DNA of 13,846 nt, from positions 1 to 13,846 of the forward strand of contig JADGOP010000017.1 of NCBI GenBank assembly GCA_017882935.1. The letters are read 5' to 3'. This document shows positions 1 to 7,478 of the stretch, piece after piece. How positions within the stretch are numbered: the stretch's first letter is position 1; each line of letters begins with the position of its first letter. This stretch comes from Actinomycetota bacterium (GTDB lineage Bacteria; Actinomycetota; Acidimicrobiia; Acidimicrobiales; Iamiaceae). The notes under the pieces were generated by a model. The model ran no database searches and was not told the DNA's origin. It saw nothing but the letters and a program-made list of their open reading frames with translations. A program made the position numbers and the translations under genes.

Positions 1-557
1 TGACGCCCCCACCCGACACCACCGACACCGCCGATGCCGGCGCCGGCGCCGGCATCCCGGCCGCCATCACCGACCTCATCGGGAAGGTCCAGTACGAGGT
101 CGCCGGCGACTTCCCCGTCGAGCAGGGCTACATCTGGACGTCGTGCTCGTCGGTCGAGAACGGCAACCCGCTGTTCTGGGACAAGGCCGTGGCCGAGGAG
201 CTCACCGGCGGGCCGATCGCGCCGCCCACCACGCTGTCGGTGTGGTTCCGACCCCACCACTGGGCGCCCGGCCGCACCGAGCAGGCGCTGCCGCTGCAGG
301 TGCACTTCGACCTGAAGGCGGCGTTCGACCTGCCCGAGGCCGTGATGACCGACAACACCATCGTCTTCCACGAGCCCGTCCGTCCGGGCGACCGCCTGCG
401 CACCCACCAGGTCCTGCGGTCGGTCAGCGGGCCCAAGACCACGAAGCTCGGCAGCGGTCGCTTCTGGGTGATCGACGTGGAGTACTTCAACCAGCGCGAC
501 GAGCTCGTCGGCGTCGAGAGCTACACCGGCTTCGGCTACCGGAGGGACGCGGCATGA
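1..557 (+). CDS. MaoC-like hydratase subunit, FAS1-type N-terminal fold, probably non-catalytic (5' end at window edge)
   Basis: The reading frame is open from base 3. Bases 1-2 (tg) are in frame as the end of a start codon lying on the window edge, which would give 185 residues; an earlier start cannot be excluded. The segment ENGNPLFWD, followed by GGPIAPPT, aligns with the hydratase motif GDxNPLHxD of hot-dog fold MaoC/FAS1-like dehydratases. The catalytic Asp is Asn54 and the catalytic His is Phe59 (numbering from the presumed start). In the mycobacterial ChsH1/ChsH2 pair, the MaoC domain of ChsH2 is similarly inactive and the catalytic residues sit on ChsH1. I infer that this is the structural and substrate-binding half of a heteromeric enoyl-CoA hydratase with the next gene. 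The stop overlaps the next start (ATGA), so translation is probably coupled. Unlike ChsH2 it has no C-terminal DUF35 domain. The substrate is unknown; a steroid side-chain or branched acyl-CoA is plausible. Confidence 0.8.
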   Translation, partial: TPPPDTTDTADAGAGAGIPAAITDLIGKVQYEVAGDFPVEQGYIWTSCSSVENGNPLFWDKAVAEELTGGPIAPPTTLSVWFRPHHWAPGRTEQALPLQVHFDLKAAFDLPEAVMTDNTIVFHEPVRPGDRLRTHQVLRSVSGPKTTKLGSGRFWVIDVEYFNQRDELVGVESYTGFGYRRDAA

Positions 558-1039
558 CCACCGACACCGCCCACCCGCTGCTCGGCGACGTCCACGAGGG
601 CGACACCCTGCCCGAGCTGTCGTACGACGTCACGGCCACCACCGTCGTGCTCGGCGCCCTCGCGGCCCGCGACTGGCGCCCCATGCACCACGACCACGAC
701 TTCGCCGTCAACCGCAACGGCACCAGGAACATCTTCCTCAACACGCCCAACCAGGCGGCCTGGTTCGAGCGCTTCCTCACCGACTGGAGCGGGCCCGAGG
801 GCCGGCTCGGCCGCATGAAGTTCCGCATGAAGGGCTCCGTCTTCCCCGACGACACCATGGTGCTGCGCGGAACCGTCACCTCGGTCGGCACCGACGACAC
901 CGGCTGCGGCTGGGTCGAGGTGCTCGTGTCGCTCACCGTCGACGACGACCTCAAGACCGACTGCACCGCCCGCATCGCGCTCCCCGTCTCGGCCGGCGAC
1001 AACCCCTGGGCCCGCAAGGGCCACCAGTGGCAGCCCTGA
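554..1039 (+). CDS. MaoC-like enoyl-CoA hydratase, catalytic subunit (ChsH1-like)
   Basis: This 161-residue single hot-dog protein starts at the ATG that overlaps the upstream stop. The frame is open further upstream, but that stretch is shadow coding inside the previous gene. Residues 38-49 read ARDWRPMHHDHD. Asp40 and His45 have the D-x4-H spacing of the catalytic pair of (R)-hydratase/MaoC enzymes and of mycobacterial ChsH1. It would add water across the double bond of a trans-2-enoyl-CoA in the cytoplasm. The pair of one degenerate and one intact MaoC protein in overlapping genes argues for an obligate heteromer. The acyl-CoA dehydrogenase gene begins 45 nt downstream, so the three genes probably form one operon carrying out consecutive dehydrogenation and hydration steps. 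The family is clear; the substrate is inferred only from context. Confidence 0.85.
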   Translation: MTTDTAHPLLGDVHEGDTLPELSYDVTATTVVLGALAARDWRPMHHDHDFAVNRNGTRNIFLNTPNQAAWFERFLTDWSGPEGRLGRMKFRMKGSVFPDDTMVLRGTVTSVGTDDTGCGWVEVLVSLTVDDDLKTDCTARIALPVSAGDNPWARKGHQWQP

Positions 1040-1084
1040 CCCGCGTGCCCCCTCTCGCCCCACCCCCGGAAGGACCAGCTAGCG

Positions 1085-2206
1085 ATGGATCTCGACTTCA
1101 GCCCCGAACAGGACATGCTGCGGGAGATGGTGCGCGGCCTGTGCACCTCGGCCGGGCTCGACGCGGTGCGCGCCCTCGAGGACGACCCGGTCGGGTTCCA
1201 GCCCGAGTTCTGGAAGCAGCTCGGCGAGCTCGACCTCATCGGCCTCACCCTCCCGGCCGAGTTCGGTGGCTCCGAGATGTCGCTGCTCGAGACCGCGGTG
1301 GTCTACGAGGAGCTGGGCCGCTCGCTCGTGCCCACGCCCCACTTCGTGTCGTCGGTGCTGTCCGGCGGGGCGCTCACGCGGGGTGGCACCGCCGAGCAGC
1401 GGGCCGCGTGGCTGCCCCGCATCGCCAGTGGCGAGGCGATCCTGTCGGTCGCCTGGCTCGAGCCGAACAACAGCTACGCGCCGACGGGCGTGCAACTCCG
1501 GGCCGTTCCCGACACCGGCGGTGTCGTGCTCAGCGGCACCAAGCGCCACGTGGCCTTCGCGTCGTCGGCCGAGCGGCTCGTCGTGCTCGCCCGCACCGGC
1601 GACGCGCCCACCGACATCGACCTGTTCCTCGTCGACCCCACCGCCCCCGGCGTGGTCCTCACGCAGAAGACCTCGATCTCGTCCGACACGCAGTACGACG
1701 TGACGTTCACCGACGTCCACGTCCCCGCGTCCGACCGCATCGGTGCCGCGGGCACTGGCTGGGCCACGTGGAACGCCACCATGCTCGACGGCGCCGTCCT
1801 CGCGGCGGCCCAGGCTGCCGGCGGCGCGCAGTACGCCCTCGAGATCACGGTGCAGTACGCCAAGGACCGCGAGCAGTTCGACAAGCCCCTCGGCGCCTTC
1901 CAGGCCCTGGCCCACAACCTCGCCGACGCCAAGACCAACGTCGACGGCGCCACGCTGCTCGTCTACGAGGCGGCCTGGGCTGCGGCCAACGGCCACGACA
2001 CGTCACGCCTCGCCCCCATGGCCAAGCTCTTCGCCTGCAAGACCTACCGCGACGTCACCGCCATGGCGCAGCAGATCTTCGGAGGTGTCGGCTTCACCAA
2101 CGAGTACGACATCCAGCTCTACTTCCGCCGGGCGAAGCAGCTGCAGCTCAGCTGGTGGGACGACCGCGAGCTCGAGGACCGGGTCGCCGTCGCCGTCCTC
2201 GACTGA
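1085..2206 (+). CDS. Acyl-CoA dehydrogenase, FadE/ChsE type, atypical active site
   Basis: This 373-residue protein has the usual acyl-CoA dehydrogenase layout: a helical N-terminal domain (about 1-120, with LTLPAEFGG at 55-62), a beta middle domain (about 121-225) and a C-terminal helical FAD and catalytic domain. The C-terminal domain contains DREQFDKPLGAFQ and QQIFGGVGFTNEY (329-341), both typical FAD and dimer contact regions. The ATG is preceded by GGAAGGA at 1068-1074. The enzyme should insert a 2,3 double bond into an acyl-CoA using FAD and an electron-transfer flavoprotein. At the position of the medium-chain family's catalytic Glu (AK-x4-YEG) it has Trp357, and at the alternative helix-G position used by isovaleryl-CoA dehydrogenase it has Asp235. 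Heteromeric steroid acyl-CoA dehydrogenases contain one subunit without the Glu, so this may be such a subunit with a partner elsewhere, or Asp235 may be the base. It lies in one unit with the two MaoC genes. Confidence 0.9.
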   Translation: MDLDFSPEQDMLREMVRGLCTSAGLDAVRALEDDPVGFQPEFWKQLGELDLIGLTLPAEFGGSEMSLLETAVVYEELGRSLVPTPHFVSSVLSGGALTRGGTAEQRAAWLPRIASGEAILSVAWLEPNNSYAPTGVQLRAVPDTGGVVLSGTKRHVAFASSAERLVVLARTGDAPTDIDLFLVDPTAPGVVLTQKTSISSDTQYDVTFTDVHVPASDRIGAAGTGWATWNATMLDGAVLAAAQAAGGAQYALEITVQYAKDREQFDKPLGAFQALAHNLADAKTNVDGATLLVYEAAWAAANGHDTSRLAPMAKLFACKTYRDVTAMAQQIFGGVGFTNEYDIQLYFRRAKQLQLSWWDDRELEDRVAVAVLD

Positions 2207-2217
2207 CGTCGTCGCGG

Positions 2218-2264
2218 TTCACTGCACCGAAAGCGCTCGTGGTGCGCGCATCTGGTTCAGTGAA
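2218..2264. terminator. Possible bidirectional terminator stem-loop between convergent genes
   Basis: The 69-nt gap between two converging genes holds TTCACTG at 2218-2224 paired with CAGTGAA at 2258-2264. Inside it, GCACC (2224-2228) can pair with GGTGC (2241-2245). The stem is interrupted by a one-sided bulge of about 12 nt and has no T-run, so termination is inferred mainly from its position. Confidence 0.3.
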
Positions 2265-2275
2265 TCCCGGGTCGG

Positions 2276-3424
2276 TCAGCTGGCGGGCAGGGCGAAGCGC
2301 TTGAAGAAGGCCCAGTCGAGCTTGCTGGCGTCGATCTGCATGGTCGTGTAGCCCACGAAGTTGGCGATCGACTGGCTGAAGGCGCTGCCCGGCCAGGCGT
2401 GCCCGCCCCCGAGCACGATGTAGAACTCCACCGCGCTGTCGGGGCAGGAGTACACCCGGTGGATGACCTCGCTGCTGATGCGGGTGTCGGTGGGCGTCGG
2501 GTTGCAGCCGTTGGCCACGGCCCAGGCCTTCACGTGCTCGGGGTACCCGGCGCCGCTGATCTGGGGGGCCTCGGTGGTGGTGGGTGCCGCCGACGTGGTC
2601 GGGAGGCCGTTCTTCGGGCCGAGCACGCTGTTGAGCTTGCCCATGCCGATGCCGCCGTTGAAGTAGAGGATCGGGTCCTGCGTGCCGTGGAACGCGAGCA
2701 CCGGCACCTTGCGGCCCGGCTTGCAGGTGGCGGGGTGCTGGACGCCGGCGACCGGGGCGATGGCGGCGAAGGTGTCGGCCATGTTGCAGCCCACGTAGGA
2801 GGTCATGAAGGCGCCGTCGGAGAGGCCGGTGGCGTACACCCGGGCGGTGTCGATGCACTGCTCGGCCTCGACCTTGGCGAGGAAGGCCTTGATGAACGCC
2901 ACGTCCTTGTTGGTGGCGGGCGGTGCCGTGACGTCCCACTGCACCGGGGTCTTGGTGCCGTTCGGTGTGACGACGACGAAGCCCTCCTGCTGGCCGAGGT
3001 CGCCCAGCTTCGACATGAGGACGTGGGCCTGGGCGCCCTCGGACAGGCCGTGGAAGTCGACGACCAGCGGGCGGGGCTTGGCGGTGGCGGCCGGCGCCGG
3101 GTTGCTCAGCAGGTACCAGCGGTCGGTGCCGGCCACGGCGATGGTGTACTTCTTCGAGAGCTGAGCGGCGGGCTGGGTCTGCTGGCACCCGGCTGACGGG
3201 CGTGCCGCGATGGCGGCCGTCGTCGAGGTGGCGCCGCTCGTGGGAGCCGCGGCCGTCGACGACGAGCCGGCGCTGCTGGCGCTGCCCTTGCTCGACGAGC
3301 AGGCGGACAGGCCAACGAGCGCCACGAAGAGGGCGGCGGTGACGAGGCGGACAGGGCTCGGGTTGCGATGCACGGCGGGCATCAGAGCAGATCGGAGCGG
3401 GCCGCGAACGGCAGACCGGCTCAC
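2276..3424 (-). CDS. Secreted lipoprotein esterase, PHB-depolymerase/LpqC-like alpha/beta hydrolase
   Basis: From the GTG at 3424 the protein has 382 residues. Residues 26-42 are a basic then hydrophobic signal segment ending in the lipobox LSAC with Cys42, which indicates export and lipid anchoring. A Ser/Thr/Ala-rich low-complexity tether follows (43-72). The hydrolase part shows the nucleophile elbow GLSDG (Ser202), an acid in HGTQDP (Asp250) and the His in GGGHAWPG (His342), the triad of the PHB depolymerase/feruloyl esterase/LpqC family. A second Thr/Ala/Pro-rich stretch (about 275-289) is inserted between Asp and His. An ATG at 3382 would give a shorter 27-residue signal peptide; I kept the GTG because it overlaps the CoA-transferase stop (GTGA), but neither start has a strong ribosome site. 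It probably cleaves extracellular esters. Supply of substrate to the neighbouring catabolic genes is inference. Confidence 0.85.
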   Translation of the reverse strand: MSRSAVRGPLRSALMPAVHRNPSPVRLVTAALFVALVGLSACSSSKGSASSAGSSSTAAAPTSGATSTTAAIAARPSAGCQQTQPAAQLSKKYTIAVAGTDRWYLLSNPAPAATAKPRPLVVDFHGLSEGAQAHVLMSKLGDLGQQEGFVVVTPNGTKTPVQWDVTAPPATNKDVAFIKAFLAKVEAEQCIDTARVYATGLSDGAFMTSYVGCNMADTFAAIAPVAGVQHPATCKPGRKVPVLAFHGTQDPILYFNGGIGMGKLNSVLGPKNGLPTTSAAPTTTEAPQISGAGYPEHVKAWAVANGCNPTPTDTRISSEVIHRVYSCPDSAVEFYIVLGGGHAWPGSAFSQSIANFVGYTTMQIDASKLDWAFFKRFALPAS

Positions 3425-4671
3425 GAGATCACGCCTGCCGCACCCAGCTCGGCCAGCTCATCGGCCGAGAGCCCGAGCTCGTCACCCAGCACCGTTGCGG
3501 TGTGCTCGCCGAGCCACGGCACGCGGGTCTCGGGGCCCTCGGTCATGTTCGACAGCTTCACGGGGTTCCCCGGCACCAGGTAGGGCTGCTCGACGCCATC
3601 GGTGCGCGGCACCTCCACCAGCATGTGGTGGGCGGCCACGTGCGGATCGGCGAGCACGTCCTCGGCGCTGTTGCACGGCCCCACGGCGAGGCCCGCCTCG
3701 GCCAGCTCCCGGCACACGTCGAGCTTCGACTTGTCGCCCGCCCAGGAGTCGACTGCGGGGCGGATGACGTCGTCGAGGTGATCGGCCCAGCCCTGCCGGG
3801 TGGCGAAGCGGGGGTCGTCGACCCACTCGGGGTGCCCGACCGTGGCGGCGAGCCGCGCGAACTGGTGCTCGCGGCTGACCTGCATGATGAACCAGCCGTC
3901 GGCGGCCTCGAAGCCGGTCATGATCCCGGGCAGCCGCTTGCCCGGCTCGGGCTTCATGCCCAGCGACCAGAAGTTGGTGACGATGTCGGTCATCGAGAGC
4001 ATGGCGTCGTACATCGCCACGTCGACCTCCTGACCGAGGCCGGTGCGCTCGCGGTGGCGCAGCGCCGCGAGGACGCCGATGGTGGCGAAGAGGCCCGAGC
4101 TGATGTCGCCGAGCGCCCCCACCGGGCTCACCACGGGTGGTTGTCCGGGAGCGCGCTTGAACTCGTAGATGCCCGACATGGCCTCGGCGACCGACGCGTA
4201 CGCGGGCCACGAGGCGTAGGGCGAGGCATCGGCGTCGCCGAACCCCGACACCGACACGTAGATCAGCGCGGGCCAGCGAGCGGCGAGGGTGTCGTAGCCG
4301 AGCCCGAGGCGGTCCATGGTGCCGGCCTTGAAGTTCTCGGCCACCACGTCGAAGTGGCCCGCGAGCTCCACGAAGAGGTCACGGCCCCGCGGGTCCTTGA
4401 GGTCGATGCCGACGCTGCGCTTGCCGAGGTTGTTGCGCAGGAAGGTCGAGCCGATGCGCTCACCCGTGGGCGACGCCATGCCGGGGTCGGAGCCCCGCCC
4501 GGAGTCGCCACCGCGGGGGTTCTCGACCTTCACCACGTCGGCGCCGAGCCGCGACAGCAGCTGCGTGGCGTAGGGCAGCGCCTGCATCTGCTCAGCGGCG
4601 AGCACCCGCACGCCCTCGAGCGGCTTGCCGTGCTCCGCAGCGCCCGGATTGGCGATGTCCCCCAACTGCAT
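3421..4671 (-). CDS. CaiB/BaiF (family III) CoA-transferase
   Basis: This 416-residue protein has the family layout: GKPLEGVRVLAAEQ and QLLSRLGADVVKVENPRGGD at the N-terminus (about 15-56), NLGKRSVGIDLKDPRG (81-96), and GALGDISSGLFATIG (185-199). Asp189 is the likely aspartyl nucleophile that forms acyl-anhydride and aspartyl-CoA intermediates in formyl-CoA transferase. A C-terminal PWLGEHTATVLGDELGL segment is also typical. It moves CoA from a donor thioester to a carboxylic acid, activating a substrate without ATP. The start is the ATG at 4671, 6 nt after GGAGAG; the frame stays open upstream to 4920, but that stretch crosses the promoter region. It shares the divergent control region with the HMGCS-like/thiolase unit, so it probably activates the same substrate. 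The lipoprotein gene follows with a 4-nt overlap. Acid and donor cannot be named. Confidence 0.9.
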   Translation of the reverse strand: MQLGDIANPGAAEHGKPLEGVRVLAAEQMQALPYATQLLSRLGADVVKVENPRGGDSGRGSDPGMASPTGERIGSTFLRNNLGKRSVGIDLKDPRGRDLFVELAGHFDVVAENFKAGTMDRLGLGYDTLAARWPALIYVSVSGFGDADASPYASWPAYASVAEAMSGIYEFKRAPGQPPVVSPVGALGDISSGLFATIGVLAALRHRERTGLGQEVDVAMYDAMLSMTDIVTNFWSLGMKPEPGKRLPGIMTGFEAADGWFIMQVSREHQFARLAATVGHPEWVDDPRFATRQGWADHLDDVIRPAVDSWAGDKSKLDVCRELAEAGLAVGPCNSAEDVLADPHVAAHHMLVEVPRTDGVEQPYLVPGNPVKLSNMTEGPETRVPWLGEHTATVLGDELGLSADELAELGAAGVIS

Positions 4672-4722
4672 GTGTGGCTCTCCACTGGGTCGGGCACCCC
4701 GACCATCGGTTGGCGCCACTAG

Positions 4723-4754
4723 CTGACACTGTGTCAGAAATAGGGCCCTACAAT
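4723..4754 (+). promoter_or_regulatory. Palindromic operator and promoter in the divergent intergenic region
   Basis: A perfect 7-1-7 inverted repeat, CTGACAC-T-GTGTCAG, lies at 4723-4737. A second perfect palindrome, TAGGGCCCTA, lies at 4741-4750. TACAAT at 4749-4754 matches the -10 consensus at 5 of 6 bases and would drive the forward operon with a leader of about 60 nt. CTGACA at 4723-4728 resembles a -35 box, but the spacer would be 20 nt, so the true -35 may differ. A dimeric repressor of TetR type on the 15-bp site could control both diverging units. No regulator gene is in the window. Confidence 0.55.
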
Positions 4755-4822
4755 CATCTCCGGTCCCGGTGCGCGCCCCCTGTGCGCCCGGAGCAGACGT
4801 CGAACACCGAAACAGGAGCGCC

Positions 4823-6235
4823 ATGCGAGGGATCATCAGCGCCGCGGGGTACGTGCCCCACAACCGGCTCGACCGGGCGAAGATCACCGAGTTCTTCGGC
4901 TCGGGCGGGGGCAAGGGCACCCGGTCGGTGGCGTCCTACGACCAGGACACCACCACGCTCGCGGTCGAGGCCGGGCGCTACGCGCTGGCGGCGGCGCCCG
5001 ACGGGTGCTCGCCCGAGTCCCTCTGGTTCGCCACGGCCGTCCCCACCTACCTCGACAAGACCAACGCCACCATCGTCCACGCGGCGCTGCGGCTCGACTC
5101 CTCGGCGGCCGCCTACGACCTCGGTGGCGGGGTCCGGTCCGGCATCGGCGCCCTCCGGGCCGCGCTGGCATCGAACGACCCTGCGGTGCTCGTCACGTCG
5201 GCCGACATCCGCACCGGTCAGGCCACCGGTGGCGACGAGGCCTCGGGCGGCGACGCCTCGGCCGCGCTGCTGGTGGGCGACGACTCGGCGGGCCCGGTCA
5301 TCGCCGAGTACCTGGGCGCCGGGTCGGCCACCCGCGAGTTCCTCGACACCTGGCGCGTCCCGGGCGAGTCGCGCACCCGCCACTGGGAGGAGCGCTTCGC
5401 CGAGACGCAGTTCGGCCCGCTCGCCGACCAGGCCTGGAACGAGGCCCTCAAGGCCGCTGGTCTCAGCCCGGAGCAGGTCGATGTGCTCGTCGTCGCCGGC
5501 TCGCACAGCCGGGCCGTGAAGGCCGCGGCGCGCAAGCTCGGCACCGGCGTGGGCACGGTCGCCGACGACTACTCGGCCACCATCGGCAACGCCGGCACGG
5601 CCGAAGCGGGCCTCCGTCTGGCCGGCGCGCTCGAAGCGGCCACGCCCGGGCAGGTCATCGCCCTCGTCGGGCTCGCCGACGGCGTCGACGTGCTCCTGCT
5701 GCGCACCACCGACGCCATCACCGACTGGCAGCCGGCGCGGTCCATCGGCGACCAGATCGCCGGCGGCAACCCGGACCTGCCCTACGCCAAGTTCCTGTCC
5801 TGGCGTGGTCAGGTCACCGTCGAGCCGCCCCGCCGACCCGAGCCGGCCCGCATGTCGGCCTCGGCCGCGGGGCGCAGCTACGACTGGAAGTACGGCTTCG
5901 TGGGGTCGCGCGACCGTGAGAGCGGCGCCGTCCACCTCCCGCCGTCACGGGTGTCGTTCGTGGGCGGCAACGTCGACGACATGGAGCCGGCACCGATGGC
6001 CGACCTCCAGGGCACGGTGCTCACCTTCACCGTCGACAAGCTCGTCTACTCCCCCAGCCCGCCCGTGGTGTTCGCCGTCGTCAACTTCGACGGTGGGGGC
6101 CGGTTGCCGGTGGAGCTCACCGACGTCGCCGCCGACGGCGTCAGCATCGGCGACAAGGTCGAGATGACCTTCCGTCGCCTCAACACCAGCGACGGCATCG
6201 CCAACTACTTCTGGAAGGCACGTCCCGTCCGCTGA
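4823..6235 (+). CDS. HMG-CoA synthase-like thiolase-fold protein fused to DUF35 OB-fold domain, active-site Cys absent
   Basis: This 470-residue protein starts at the ATG 4 nt after AGGAG. Residues 1 to about 330 have the thiolase/HMG-CoA synthase fold: GIISAAGYVPHNRL at 3-16, AAAYDLGGGVRSGIGAL at 95-111, SGGDASAALLVGD at 141-153 and IGNAGTAEAGLRL at 254-266. In ketoacyl/HMG-CoA synthases the 95-111 stretch holds the nucleophilic Cys; here that position is Val104, so ordinary Claisen chemistry is not expected. Residues about 350-470 resemble a DUF35 OB-fold (GTVLTFTVDKLVYS..PPVVFAVVNFDGGGRLPVELTD), but without the Cys pairs of the usual zinc ribbon. In archaea separate HMGCS, DUF35 and thiolase proteins form one complex with a shared CoA site, and in actinobacterial steroid breakdown DUF35 binds the aldolase Ltp2. 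The thiolase gene lies 28 nt downstream, so I infer a scaffold or acyl-CoA-binding partner of that enzyme. Confidence 0.8.
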   Translation: MRGIISAAGYVPHNRLDRAKITEFFGSGGGKGTRSVASYDQDTTTLAVEAGRYALAAAPDGCSPESLWFATAVPTYLDKTNATIVHAALRLDSSAAAYDLGGGVRSGIGALRAALASNDPAVLVTSADIRTGQATGGDEASGGDASAALLVGDDSAGPVIAEYLGAGSATREFLDTWRVPGESRTRHWEERFAETQFGPLADQAWNEALKAAGLSPEQVDVLVVAGSHSRAVKAAARKLGTGVGTVADDYSATIGNAGTAEAGLRLAGALEAATPGQVIALVGLADGVDVLLLRTTDAITDWQPARSIGDQIAGGNPDLPYAKFLSWRGQVTVEPPRRPEPARMSASAAGRSYDWKYGFVGSRDRESGAVHLPPSRVSFVGGNVDDMEPAPMADLQGTVLTFTVDKLVYSPSPPVVFAVVNFDGGGRLPVELTDVAADGVSIGDKVEMTFRRLNTSDGIANYFWKARPVR

Positions 6236-6263
6236 GCGGCCCGGGATCGAACGAGGAGCCACC

Positions 6264-7457
6264 ATGGGATCACACGGCATCAAGGACCGCGTCGCCATCG
6301 TCGGGATGAGCTGCACGCCCTTCCGCGAGCACTGGGACAAGGGCACCGACGACCTGCTCATCGACGCGGCAGAGGCGGCCTACCGCAGCGCGGGGGTCAC
6401 CAAGGACGACGTCGACGCCTACTGGCTGGGCACCGCCCAGTCGGGCATGAGCGGCATCACCCTGGCCGCCCCCCTCAAGCTCGAGGGCAAGCCCGTCACG
6501 CGGGTCGAGAACATGTGCGCCACGGGTTCCGAGGCGCTGCGCCAGGCGTCGTACGCGGTCGCCTCGGGGGCCTACGACGTGGCCATGGCCATCGGCGTCG
6601 AGAAGGTCAAGGACTCGGGCTACCAGGGGCTCAACGCCTTCCCCATCCCGAACGACGGCACCGCCCGCACGCTCACTGCGGCGGCCATGTTCAGCCTCGT
6701 GCTGCCGGCCTACGCCCAGCGCTACGGCGTCGACGAGGACGAGCTGCGCCGCGTCGTGGCCCGCATCGCCTCGAAGAACCACGCCAACGGTGCCAAGAAC
6801 CCCCTCGCGCAGTTCCGCAAGGAGATGAGCGTCGAGGCCATCTGCAACATGGCTGCGGTGGCCGGGCGCCTCAGCGTGTTCGACTGCGCCGGTGTGGCCG
6901 ACGGCTCGGCCGCGGCCATCGTCGTGCGGGCCGAGGACGCCCACAGGTACACCGACAACCCCATCTACGTGAAGGCCCTGTCGGTGGTGTCGGGCAACGG
7001 CTCGGGCCTGCTCGACCCCGAGTACGACTACACCACCTTCCGCGAGTGCGCCGCGGCCGCCGACGACGCCTACGCCCAGGCCGGCGTCACCGACCCCCGC
7101 CGCGAGCTGGCCCTCGCCGAGGTGCACGACTGCTTCACCCCCACCGAGCTGGTCCTCATGGAGGACCTCCGGTTCGCCGAGCGCGGGCAGGCCTGGAAGG
7201 AGGAGCTGGCCGGCACCTTCGACCTCACCGGCGACATGCCCGTCAACACCGACGGTGGCCTGAAGAGCTTCGGCCACCCGGTCGGCGCGTCGGGCCTGCG
7301 CATGCTCTACGAGGTGTTCCTGCAGCTCCGCAAGGAGGTGCCCGCCGAGCGCGCCATCCAGAACGACCGCAAGCTCGGTCTCACCCACAACCTCGGTGGC
7401 TACCCCGGCGAGATGGTCAGCTTCGTCGGCATCTTCGGCTCCGAGCCCTCCGCCTGA
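6264..7457 (+). CDS. SCP2-type thiolase (acetyl-CoA acetyltransferase family)
   Basis: This 397-residue protein is of usual length for non-decarboxylating thiolases of the SCP2/archaeal type. The nucleophile is Cys85 in ENMCATGSEAL. The signature VHDCFT (His288, Asp289, Cys290) is the SCP2-thiolase form of the catalytic loop. The GHP motif is at 337-339 (His338) in GGLKSFGHPVGASG, and THNLGGYPG (374-382) stands where classical thiolases carry CxGGGxG. With Cys85 present, thiolytic cleavage or condensation is chemically possible, unlike Ltp2-type aldolases, which lack this Cys. GAGGAG at 6253-6258 lies 5 nt before the ATG. It follows the HMGCS-like/DUF35 gene by 28 nt and probably forms a complex with it. 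The left 59-bp repeat begins 22 nt after the stop. Whether it acts in degradation or synthesis is open; the neighbours favour degradation. Confidence 0.92.
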   Translation: MGSHGIKDRVAIVGMSCTPFREHWDKGTDDLLIDAAEAAYRSAGVTKDDVDAYWLGTAQSGMSGITLAAPLKLEGKPVTRVENMCATGSEALRQASYAVASGAYDVAMAIGVEKVKDSGYQGLNAFPIPNDGTARTLTAAAMFSLVLPAYAQRYGVDEDELRRVVARIASKNHANGAKNPLAQFRKEMSVEAICNMAAVAGRLSVFDCAGVADGSAAAIVVRAEDAHRYTDNPIYVKALSVVSGNGSGLLDPEYDYTTFRECAAAADDAYAQAGVTDPRRELALAEVHDCFTPTELVLMEDLRFAERGQAWKEELAGTFDLTGDMPVNTDGGLKSFGHPVGASGLRMLYEVFLQLRKEVPAERAIQNDRKLGLTHNLGGYPGEMVSFVGIFGSEPSA

Positions 7458-7478
7458 CCCACGCGCAGGCCCCAAGTC

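Noticed and set aside
143..553. N-terminal extension of the second MaoC protein
   Set aside because: The stretch is out of frame with, and inside, the first MaoC gene and reads as Arg/Ala-rich shadow; the ATGA overlap at 554 is the natural start.
4769..4822. GTG start at 4769 for the HMGCS-like protein
   Set aside because: Homology begins at MRGIISAAGY, and the ATG at 4823 has AGGAG at proper spacing; the earlier GTG would leave almost no leader after the TACAAT box.
4672..4920. N-terminal extension of the CoA-transferase to an upstream start
   Set aside because: It would cross the palindrome and promoter and part of the divergent gene, and shows no family similarity; the ATG at 4671 has a good GGAGAG site.
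1..7457. A direct counterpart of the mycobacterial igr cholesterol operon
   Set aside because: There is no P450, the thiolase keeps its Cys unlike Ltp2, only one dehydrogenase gene is present, and the palindrome does not match the KstR or KstR2 consensus; kept only as an analogy for subunit pairing.
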